From Aquila chrysaetos chrysaetos (taxonomy: Eukaryota; Chordata; Aves; Accipitriformes; Accipitridae): DNA of 64,000 bases. The notes beneath the pieces were generated by a model. It was given only the letters and a program-made list of their open reading frames with translations, did not search any database and was not told where the DNA came from. Of the stretch, positions 10,401 through 22,400 are shown one piece after another. The number at the start of each line of letters is the position of its first letter. Position 1 is the stretch's first letter. Position numbers and translations under genes: made by a program. The DNA is taken from NCBI RefSeq assembly GCF_900496995.4, contig NC_044014.1:2848501-2912500 (forward strand), given 5' to 3'.

Positions 10401-13400
10401 AGGAAGAGGCCCTAGTGCAAAGAAATCTCCCTGCCTGGGCTACATTGATGCACGACTTCATAAATCAGGGGAGCAAAATGGGCTGGGATAATCTATCTGA
10501 TGAAACCAAAAAGACAAGTCGTAATGTTAGGCAACCTAAACAATCAATCCAAGATAACCCCCCAATACAGGAACCCACTGATCATCAATCCAGAACTCAG
10601 AGATGGAGAGAATTATACAATCAAGCATTGTCACTAGGTATCCCTAGAATTGCAATTCAAAGACAAAGTGCCAGTGCTATTCAGAGTCTAATTCGTGCAT
10701 TTCAGAAACGTAATGACGAGACTCAGAAAGGAAATGCTCCGAACACTCAGACACCGACTCCTCCTCCAAGAGGGAGTAATACCCCTTTTTCTCCCAAAGA
10801 TTCGGAAACAAAAAACGAGTAGCACCCAGATGACGATTGGGTCTGTCGGTCCGGCAAGTGGAATCTTATCAACTGATTTATAACAATGGCCCATACATTT
10901 TTATTCCAACTGGTCCTCGACAACAATTAGTGACATTCCTAATAGATACGGGAGCACAAATTTCAATCTTAACACAACGTGATGCTGAGAAGCTGGGTGT
11001 ACGACCCAGACAGCAAAGAGTTAAAATCACTGGAGTAAACGGAGCAAGTGTTCTGTGCCAAACCGCAAAAGTAAATTTATGGCTCCCGGGAGAGAAGCCT
11101 GTGTTATCTACTCGCTTTGCTATCAAGACTCACAAAGAAAGTATTTTAGGCTTTGATGTTTTGAACGGCCGAGCCTGGCACTTGCCGGACGGTAGCGTGT
11201 GGTCGTTCCGTTCAAACCCCAACCCTGACAAAAAACAGGAGGCTACAGCGCGCGTACTCCGCACAGCCCCTGCACTTCCCGATGGAAAGATCGCTAATGT
11301 GCCGCAATACCCGCTTTCTGCTGCGGCACGGAACGGAATTTCTGAGGTAATAACAGATTTAGAGAAAAGACAAATCATCTCTAGAACTCATTCCCCATAT
11401 AATTCACTCTTCTGGCCAGTCCGTAAGGCGTTTAACAATTGATTATCGGCACTTGAATGCCAGTACAGCCCCGCTAACAGCTGCTGTAGCAAACCTTGCA
11501 AACTTAACAGCTACTTCGCAAGCAGCTGCACACCCCTGGATGACGATGTTAGATGTGAAGGACATGTTCTTCATGGTCCTCTTACAGGAAAAAGACAAAG
11601 AGAAATTTGCTTTCACTTTGGAAGGTGTACAATACACTTTTAACAGGCTCCCCCAGGGATATAAACATTCTCCCGCAATCGCTCATGCTGCGCTTGCAGA
11701 ACTTTTACAAACGGCGTCACTCCCCCAGGATGTGGGACTATACTAATATATAGATGATATTCTAATCAGGGGTACTTCCCCTGAGACACTGGGAGAAGCA
11801 GCAGCAGCAGGGCGACAGCCACCACACGGAGCAGAGGTTGAGATCCCACCTGAGAAATGTCAAAGACCAGGCAGAGAGGTAAAATTTTTAGGTACTTGGT
11901 GGATTGCACGTAGTGCAGCAATTCCACCAGACACCCTAAGTAAAATAAAATAGAACAGTTACAAATGCCCCAATCTAGGAAAGAACTACAACAACTCACG
12001 AGTACTATAGGGTACTGGAAAAAACATGTACCTGGATTTTCTATCATTGCTTGCCCACTTTACTCACTTTTACAAAAGGGAAAACCATGGCAATGGAACT
12101 CAGAACACAAAGAGGCAGGCAGCTAAAACCTTAATACTGGAATTAAAAACATACCAATCACTGGGACCGATTCACCCCCACGATCCTGTTATAGCAGAAC
12201 GGCGTTTTGCAGAACATGGTACTTATTGTAATCTGTTTCAAACTGGCCCTAAGGGACCCAAGAGACCTTTACTGTTTAGCTCAACTGCATTTAAAGAAAC
12301 GGAGCAGAGACACTCTGAGCGGGAAAAAGGACTTTTGCCTCTAACCCGAGCAGTTAAACGAGTTGAGAAAATGCATCAGGGGCAACCTGTTCAGACTAGA
12401 AGGCCATTTAATCTGCTAGATACAATCCTATAAGGAACTGCTCTCCCAGAAGGAATTGCACCAAAAATCACCATCAGGACATGGTGTGCATACCTGGGAG
12501 GAGTAGCAGATGAAATGCAATTGACTGAAGGACAACAAAAATTTCCAAATTCATCATAAAGGGGTAACCCGTTCGGCCTTCCCCACCGAAACTTTTCTTT
12601 CTTTTCTTTTTCAGGAGAAAATGGATCTGTATGGACAGCAACAACTATGGCAGTTTATCCCCAGTTTGCTCTCAGTTTTTCTCTTAATTAGGATAAGTAT
12701 AATCCCTTTGGTCCAGACACGAGACCCTTGGGACCATGCCCTACTAAATTATAATGGAAGCATTGGAATGACACCAGAAAATAAGGCAAACCTGAACCTT
12801 GCTACCTTGGTCATACATGGAGTTGAGGTATATCTAAAAGATACATGGAAATGGGAGACATTAGATGTAAAAGGATTTAGGGTATCTCACAATAGTAACA
12901 ACATTCAACAGATACTACCACTTCAGACCTTAAGAGGAGAGGAAATAAAAACAGGGTGTCGAGCAATCAATGGGTCTACCCACCAAAAAAACCACAGAAA
13001 TCAAAATATACTACACTAATTTTTCTAAACCAAAAACCAATCAGAAATCTTGCCATGAGGTCTCAGAACCAGACTGCTGGTACAATTTCACTTTCACACA
13101 ACCTGTACTCGCACTCTGCTTCTGGGGTAGACATGGTGTGGAACTATTGTTTGATTTTATCATTAGCGAATGCGACTTCGGGAGCTCATGTACGACGGGG
13201 TGGCCATGGGCTGATGCACACATACTTTTTGACACACCTGTGCCCAATCTAAATTTATCTGTGATAACACTACACAATAACAACTGGATGGCAATAAACA
13301 GGAGATGCTGGAAGCCACTGTGCAGCAGGATAGCTATGACTTAGTCGCCATCACAGAAACGTGGTGGGACGACTCCCATGACTGGAGTGCTGCAATAGAT

Positions 13401-16400
13401 GGCTATAAGCTCTTCCAAAGGGATAGGCAAGGAAGGAGAGGTGGTGGGGTGGCTCTCTGTGTTAGGGAGGGTTTTGATTGTACAGAACTACACGATTGTG
13501 ACGATAAGGTTGAGTGCTTATGGGTAAGGATCAGGGGGAAGGGCCAACAAGGCAGATATCGTGCTGGGAGTCTCTTATAGACCACCCAACCAGGTTGAAG
13601 AGACAGATGAAACATTCTACAAGCGGCTGGCAGTAGTCTCATGGTCGTGTGCCCTTGTTCTTGTGGGAGATTCAACTTTCCAGATGTCTGCTGGAAATAC
13701 AACACAGCAGAGAGCAAGCAGTCCAGGAGGATCCTGGAGTGTGTGGAAGAGAACTTCCTGACACAGCTGGTAGGTGAGCCAACCAGGGGAGGAGCCTTGC
13801 TCGACCTACTGTTTACAAGCAGGGAAGGACTGGTGGGAAATGGGGTGGTCGGAGGCCGTCTTGGGCTTAGCGACCATGAAATGATAGAATTCTTGATTCT
13901 TGATGAGGTAAGGGAGGGGGTCAGCAAAACCACCACTATGGATTTCCAGAGGGCTAACTTTGGCCTGTTCAGGACACTGGCTGAGAGAGTCCCTTGGGAG
14001 ACAGTCCTGAAGGGCAAAGGGGTCCAGGAGGGATGGACATTCTTCAAGAAGGAAATCTTAAAGGCTCAGGAGCAGGCTATTCCCATGTGCCGCAAGATGA
14101 ACCGCCGGGGAAGACAACCGGCCTGGCTGAACAGGGAGCTTTTGCTGGGACTCAGGAAAAAAGAGAGTTTACCATCTTTGGAAGAAAGGGCAGGTAACTC
14201 AGGAAGAGTACAGGGATCTTGTTAGGTCATGCAGAGAGGAAATTAGAAAGGCAAAAGCTCAGCTAGAACTCAATCTGGCCACTATTGTAAGGCACAACAA
14301 AAAATGTTTTTACAAATATGTTAACAAAAAGAGAGCCAAGGAGAATATCCATCCTTTATTGGATGCAGAGGGGAACATTGCCACCAAAGATGAGGAAAAG
14401 GCTGAGGTACTTAATGCCTTCTTTGCCTCAGTCTTTAATAGTGACACCAGTTATCCTCAGGGTACTCAGCCCCCTGAGCTGGAAGACAGGGACAGAGAGC
14501 AGAATATACCCCCCATAATCCAGGAGAAAATAGTTAGTGACCTACTACACCGTCTGGACACTCATGAGTCTATGTGACCAGATGGGATCCATCCGAGAGG
14601 TATTGAGGGAGCTGGTGGAGAAGCTTGCCAAGCCACTTTCCATCATTTATCAGCAGTCCTGGTCAACAGGGGAGGTCCCAGAAGACTGGAGGCTGGCCAA
14701 TGGGACGCCCATTTACAAGAAGGGTCGGAGGGAGGATCCGGGGAACTACGGGCCTGTCAGCCTGACCTCGGTACCAGGGAAGATTACGGAGCGGTTCATC
14801 TTGAGTGCACTCACATGGCATGTGCAGGACAACCAGGGGATCAGGCTCAGCCAGCATGGGTTCATGAAAGGCAGGTCCTGCTTGACCAACCTGATCTATG
14901 ACCAGGTGACCCGCCTAGTGGATGAGAGGAAGGCTGTGGATGTTGTGTACCTGGTCTTCAGCAAGGCCTTTGACACTGCCTCTCATGGCACACTCCTTGA
15001 GAAGCTGGCGGCTCATGGCTTAGACAAATGTACTCTTCGTTGGGTGAAAAACTGGCTGGATGGAGAGCCCAGAGGGTTGTGGTGAACAGAGTTACATCCA
15101 GTTGGTGGCGACTCACAAGTGGTGTTCCTCAGGGCTCAGTATTGGGGCCAGTTCTGTTTAATATCTTTATCAATGATTTGGATGAAGGGATTGAGTGCAA
15201 CCGCAGCAAGTTTGCAGATGACATCAAGTTGGGCGGGAGGGCTGATCTGCTGGAGGGTAGGAAGGCTCTACAGAGGGATCTGGACAGGCTGGATTGATGG
15301 GCTGAGGCCAGTTGTATGAGGTTCAACAAGACCAAGTGCCGGGTCAAGAACTTGGGTCACAACAACCCCAGCTGGAAAGCTGCTCGGCAGAGAAAGACCT
15401 GGGGGTGCTGGTCGGCAGCTGGCTGAGTATGAGCCAGCAGTGTGCCCAGGTGGCCAGGAAGGCCAACGGCATCCTGGCCTGCATCAGAAATAACGTGTCC
15501 AGCAGGAGGAGGGAGGTGATTGTCCCCCTGTACTGGGCACTGGTGAGGCCACACCTCGAGTCCTGTGTTCAGTTTTGGGCTCCTCACTGCAGGACAGACA
15601 TGGAGGTGCTGGAGCGTGTCCAGAGAAGGGCAACCAAGCTGGTGAGGGGCCTGGAGCACAAGTCTTGTGAGGAGCGGCTGAGGGAACTGGGGCTGTTTAG
15701 CCTGGAGAAAAGGAGGCTGAGGGGAGACCTGATCGCTCTCTACAGCTACCTGAAAGGAGGGTGTAGCGAGGTGGGTGCTGGTCTCCTCTATCAAGTAACT
15801 AGTGATAGGACGAGAGGAAATGGCCTCAAGTTGCGGCAGGAGAGGTTTAGATTGGATATTAGGAAAAATTTCTTTACTGAAAGGGTTGCCAGGCATTGGA
15901 ACAGGCTGCCCAGGGAAGTGTTGGAGTCACCATCCCTGGAGGTGTTCAAAAAACGTGTAGACGTGGCACTTCAGGACATGGTTTAGTGGGCATAGGGGTG
16001 TTGGGTTGACGGTTGGATTCAATGATCTTAAGGTCTTTTCCAACCCAAATGATTCTATGATTCTAACAACATCTTTTGTGGGCAGGAATGGATGATTAAA
16101 GCAAAAAATGAAAATCAACAAATTCTATCTTTAAAAAGAGCTAAGGGAGATACCATTTCAAGAGGATGCTGAATTGAAAATCACACTAGATGTATGACAT
16201 CAGCTTTATACATCACTGTAAACTACACCAAGGGAAGACACAGCATACATACCTGTCCTTTTAAACACGTATGTTCATTCAGCACATATGTGTTTGTGGA
16301 CAGACTTCAACTCTCATTCTGACCTAGGCCTTCAATTCAGGATTGAAATCGAACAACCAAATTTACCGACACAGCCCCCCCTCAAACAATGTCTCCTCAT

Positions 16401-19400
16401 AATCATAATACTGGCATCTAAGCAATTTCACTTATGACCATACCACCAGTAAAGCCACAGCTTTTGTTTTGACAACACGCAATGCTTTGGTATACACCAT
16501 ATACCTAATCGTTGCGCTGGGATTAAATCACCCCGGAACTATACTCTATCCAATGGAACATAGACCATGGGCCCTACGAAAAGAAAACAAATGGCAAACT
16601 ATTGATATAGATGCATGCATTGTACGGGAATACCAGAGATTCATTTGCGAAAGTAATACCATTAAGGCTCAAGACGTTTGTCTTGACACTGAACAAAATG
16701 TTTGTCATTTTGAAATACATCCTGATGAAACTCCTGAAACTGTACTCATGTATGTTGGAAACAGATGTGTTTGTATGAGAACCCTTTGTGATTCTATACT
16801 TATAGACAATACCACCGTGGAGATGCGTAATGACTCAAATATCTGTGTTTGTAATTTTATGAAAATTGTAGGATGCAATTTTAACTACTCAGCTCCTGTC
16901 ACGACTTAATTGCTACAATCAAACTACACAGCTTACCATGACTTACTGCCTACCCCCATTGGAATGAATCTTACATTGGTGAGAAAACTGCTACAACAGG
17001 ATGACCTGAATCAATTGCTAACACGAATTCGAGACAATGGACGAAAAAACCCCTAATGACTGTCCATCATGATGCAGAAAACATACACCATATCCTGGAA
17101 AGAGTGAAGAGAGATGGAGAACAACACTGGTGGGATAACTTATTCGGAAGGTAACCGACAACAACAAGAACTTTCAATCGAACGTTACAGCCTGTGATAA
17201 TTTTACTCGTTTCTGTTATATTATGATTGTTGTTAAACTTTGTTCTATATATTAGAATGTGGAGGACAGTCAGACAAACATCACTGTCACAGAAACCTCC
17301 TCGCATATATAAGATTGCTTAATTATATCTATCAAACATTTAGAATTAAGCAAACCTACAAAAAATTTCCCTCAAATTACAATTGGAACATGGCATTGAT
17401 CTGTTTATAGTCACGGAGGCAAGAGGCGACCACACCGCCACTCTGTGAGAGGGAGATGGATTGACTTTTGTCACGGGGTGGAATGCGGTGGTGCATTTCT
17501 TCCCCCTTTCCAGGCTGATGTAGGAACTCGGGAAGGCTCGCTAGCCCTTAGCATAAGTGTCATGAGTCGGGCGGTTAAGCGACCCTTGGCCGTGCCAGGA
17601 ACTCTGACACAGCCGAGGCAGGGAGATACGCCGTGCGTCTCAAGGACTCCGGCTGCCCGGCGGAGGCGGGGGACGGGGCAGCGATAGCCAGTTCTCATCG
17701 CCGCCTGCAGCCCGTTCTCATAACAACCTTGAGACGTTACAGCCCTCCCCGGCAATCTTGGAGCATCCCGTGTCTCTCTTTCAAGTTATTCGCGGGCAGC
17801 CTCGGAATTTTCCAGCGCAGCTGGGATGCCAGCAGTTTGTTGACGACTAAGGTCAATCATCTCCTGAACCTATAAGCAGCGGTGCTGAGCGAGGCCCTTT
17901 GAGCTCTCCCGGACCGCGGCGGGCTGCGACCAGCATCTCCCTCCGAGCGGGACGCCTCTCGGAGCTCGCAAACCGGACGGTTTGCGAAAATCGGAGGTCT
18001 GTCGCCGAAAGCCGACACGGCCTGGGCTGATTCTCTCCGCTCCTTCAGGCTCGGCCCTTCGCCCGTTGAGAAAGATGCCGAACCGTTTGCAGTGAACCTT
18101 TTCGCTGACATCGAGGGGAATTTTTAACAGGTATACCTCTTTTACTCTCTTTTACTCTCTTGCATGTGTATCTCCTAGTGTACTAACCTGAATAGACTAC
18201 GATAAGCATACTATAGCAAGTGTATTATAAGTTACTACTTACAAATTTAGATTTAAGTTACTGTCGTGAATTCCATTCAACTCTGAATAAATTTTAGGCT
18301 GCTATTATACTCATAATCCCTTTAGATATAAACCGTGGCCCAAGTCTGGGACTAGGAGTCGATCCAGCCGCACCTAGACTCCAACAGGAGTTTAGAAAGC
18401 AAGGGGGTCTTCTCCAAACCCCGTGACTCAACGGGAGCGTCTCCCCTACTTTTCCACATTCCCGATCTTTGCACAAATCGCAAGAAATTAATTCTAACTC
18501 GATTTTTCTTTGTAATATTTCCTTTTACCCTATTACATTTTGGTCTCTATATACCTAAGTTTAGTCTAACTTCATTTTCCTGAGTGCATTTCATCCATGT
18601 ACTAAGTAATAGAGTGAACCTTGCCATTGAATTCTGTGAAGTCGCAGTTCTATATAAATTTCTATTAAATCATTTTCCTATTGCTAATACAATTGGAGGC
18701 GATTCTTTAAGCGATCCGAACTCATCTCTCTCTCATTTCCCCCCCCACGACAACATCCTGATCTTCTAGGCATGCTGAAACGCCTTTGACATGATTTGCT
18801 GGATTACAAAATCTGTAACAACACTGATAATAAATGGAATTGGCATCTGAATTCACTCATGCTGGAAAGCAGAGTTTAACAGAAGCCTTTCTGCAGGCTC
18901 AGCTGGGAATATCTGTGTCAATTATACCCTGAACTAACATTATTAAATCACAGAGCCAGAACCCCAAAAGAAATATTTCATCCCTGTCTCAGCATAACTC
19001 TGGACAATCCAGTTCTACTTCTTCAACCCCTTTCTTCCTATCTGTAGCGTGGACAAAACATCTACCTGAAAAAGGTGTTGTGAGATAATTGTTTCTAAAG
19101 AAGTTTCAAATTACCGGATGGAAGCTGCTATCAAAATACAAAATATCAGCATTTTTATATATTTTCCAAAAACATAAGTCTCAAAAAACCTTATTCAATA
19201 GGGAGAAGTGTCTGGACCAAGCTTCATATATTACTTGTAGGTGACTGTAAAGAAGTCAAAGACATTTCTCCCTTTCAGTGACTAACTGCAAGCCAGTTTA
19301 AGCGCAGACATTTTAAGGTTAGAAAGAACAACTGATACACAGCTTAAAAGGCATTTACTTTATATGTTTTATCATCTGCAACACTGAGAAGATTTTGGTT

Positions 19401-22400
19401 TAGCTGCCTCCAGTTCCTAAAAGATGCAGGATGTTTAACCAAGTTGTATTTTTAGAAATGCTATTAAAAAAAAAATTCTGTAAAAATACAGATTTCTGAT
19501 AATACCTTGTACATATATAGCAATGATACATAATTTATTTCAACCTGCAAAAAAATCCTTTGTTCTCCTCCCACAGAATATTTACAAACATACATCCTTT
19601 GACAAAGATCCAGATTGTTAAATATCATACCAGTGTTTGCACCATATGTGGCCTTTGCAGTCTTAAGCTCTTCACAGCTTGAAATACATCTAAGAGCCCT
19701 TCAGCCTTCACTCGTTCCAGAATGTTGCTGAGTGCTATGAAGGTACCTGTTCTTCCAGCGCCAGCACTGCAACGTAAACACATTTGCTTACCATACAGTA
19801 GGATAAAAATGTTAGAAGAGAAATAATAGTGATATAGAATAGCCAAATACTACTATTAGCCAACTTCTATTTTTTTTTTTTTTTGCTTATTTTGTCACCT
19901 CAGCTATGCTAGAAGGGAGCCAGAATTAATGGAAATTAACTCGGAGCCAGGCTGGAACGAATAAAGGCTCGTTAGTGACAGCTTCTGTACACAAGCAGCA
20001 GATCCTGAGCTGGCTGCGGCAGCACGTGGACCCCCTCAGCCAAAGCCTGGGACTCAAATAATGAACTGGCAAAGCTGCTTACTCAAATCTGCATTCGCTT
20101 TCAACAAAGACAACTTTCGGTGCTCCCACACTCTGCTTTGGGTTTTAATCTTGATGGGGGAGAACACAATCTTTAGACTTTCAGTTGCAAAACTTGGTTA
20201 TAATGCAAAGAAGCACTGTGCAACCAAACCCCCATTTTTCTATTAGGTTTTGATTTATACTTCTGCATGGTGGACAGATACAAAAGCATTATTATTATTA
20301 TTATTATTATTATTACTCCTCCTCCTCCAAAGCAGTTTGATGGAAAATGTCCTATCCAACTGTAATGATTTTAATGACTCTTAGGATCTTAAACACACGT
20401 ATTAATATAAGGACAAACCAAAGCAAGACTACATATGAGGCTATAGTACACACAAGAAACTAAAATCAACTGTTCTGCCTCTGTCTTGACTACAATAAGC
20501 AACCTAAGGTACTCCAAAGTAACTGTGGTTTCTTTTGTTTCAGTATGTTTGACTCAGTATTTTGTCCTTACATCTGTTTCAGATCACAATTCTGTGGAAC
20601 CAAAATATATTTCAGTAATTATTATCTGATTTATTATGCTTAACTCTAGAGAAAAAAAAAAATAAAAAAGAGATTTCTTTCTCTCACCCAATCGCACTAA
20701 TAAGGAACTACTTGACACCAAAACAGTGGTTGTGCACTTGAAGGCCAATAGCTTTGATAGGGAATAGTTACTAAAACCAGGATGGGATTGGGATATTGGC
20801 AATCAGTGCTAAGATGGAATGGAAGGTTCACTGATTGCTGAATAAAGATGAACACAATATTTATTAAATTTAAAATTTTCACGTGTTTTAACTGTAAGTA
20901 GGTGAATTGTAATCACCTGTCATTGCTTCTACCTTATTTCTATCAAATACAACAAAAATCTGAGAAGCACAAGCCTTATGAAAAGATAAAGTGCAGATGC
21001 GTGTATCCTCAGCTGGATACGTTAAAAGTTTCGTTGGAGGAAAAATGAACAGGTACAAGGTATTAGATGTGTCATTCCCTTTAGACAATTACTTTTATCA
21101 AATTAAAGACAAATACAAAATCGAAAAGGGTTCAGATTTATTTGTAATTAGTTAATTACTAATCTCTACTAGCCATCCGTGGTTTCTAGAGTAACCCATG
21201 AGTGATGCACTTTGGCATAGGTCTACAACTATCAAAAGATGAGGACGTGAAGACATAAAGTAAACCTGTACACACTCATCATCACACACGTTGCTTATTC
21301 ATTTATGCCTAGGAAGTGGGAGATATGCATTGCTTTGCACTCCATTTTTAATGCTTGTGCTAGGCTCATTCTCCTTTTTTTTCTGAAAACAAGCTTTTAG
21401 CAAATCCTTAAAGCCCATACAAGTTGGGGGTTTTTAATTAATTTAAGAATTTTTAGTATGGATGCATGGAAAACTAAACTGCATTTGAAATGCAGGAGAA
21501 AATATGTATTGTCTCATGGGAACACAGCACTACTCTTTGCATACTTGCTTCTCTTTCTGCAATTCCCTCAAAAAAAAGTTAAGAAAGATAACTTTTAAAT
21601 TTGACTCAAACTTCATTTCTTGAGACAGAAAGTTCAAAGGCAAAGAACACGCAGAATGGGCAAAGACTGGGCAAAAGACAGAAGTAAGGTATCTCTAAAT
21701 AACACAGCAGCCTTGCATAGTTTATTAGAGTGCAGAAGGGAGGAGATAGTGAAGAGAGAAAAAGCGTGGGCAGCCATGAACTAAACAGAAGGCAGCTGCA
21801 GACACACACTGGAAGAGAAGGGAGTTAGGATTTAGAACAGATTGGCTTTCAGTTCTGTTGGCAACTCAGTTAGGAAAACCCTTCTAAACTATTTAGGGTT
21901 ATGTCTTGATTCTAGTTAAGAATTATCTTTTTTAGCAGCTCCTTAAACTGTTTGTAAATAGTCAGAAAAAATGAACAGAAGTTTTCACAGGTTCATGTGA
22001 ACACTCTAAGAAATCAGTCTTAGACTTGAAATGTGTTATTCATAAGGTTACATTCATTTATATTTGAAGGCTCTAGTATGACTTCACGGAGAAGTTCAAG
22101 TAACTCAAAAGCTGTGACGTACAGGCTGCCCAAGTTGGGACAGGGGAGAATTCTCAACGTTAAAAATCCTAGAATACCTTGTGTGGTTTGGGTTTTATTT
22201 TCTTGTTTAATCCATTTTAAAATGATTGCAGTAGACTTAAAAAACAAAAATCTAGGTGAAATGCATGCCAAATGATTAAGCTAAGGCTTCACAGAGGCTG
22301 CAGGTCTAAAAGCTTGAAAAAGCAGAAGCAAGATATACCTCAGATAGTTCTTGTGCACCTAATTTGTGCATACCAAAGACATTAGTTTTTATCTCTTATT

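Larger units (their letters stand above)
8005..18752 (+). mobile_element. Endogenous retrovirus, antisense in PTPRE last intron
   Basis: Complete two-LTR provirus of about 10.75 kb, including a nested 2.8-kb CR1, flanked by a 5-bp direct repeat ACATC at 8000-8004 and 18753-18757. Order: 5' LTR, tRNA-Ser-type primer site, gag (open), -1 slippery site, protease/RT (broken), deleted RNase H/integrase, env (broken, split by CR1), purine tract, 3' LTR. The LTRs differ at about ten of 1266 positions. A Ser primer, 5-bp duplication and the LTGGDRI gag motif point to class III (ERV-L/HERV-S-like) elements. The gag layout (about 500 codons, N-terminal coiled coil, no zinc knuckle) recalls chicken ENS-1/ERNI (Soprano); this is a suggestion from memory, not a database match. 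Confidence 0.93.

Noticed and set aside
13403..14047. 214-codon minus-strand frame
   Set aside because: Antisense shadow of the CR1 ORF2 endonuclease region.
20287..20338. Triplet array as possible CRISPR or regulatory repeat
   Set aside because: Plain ATT/CTC microsatellite without spacers.
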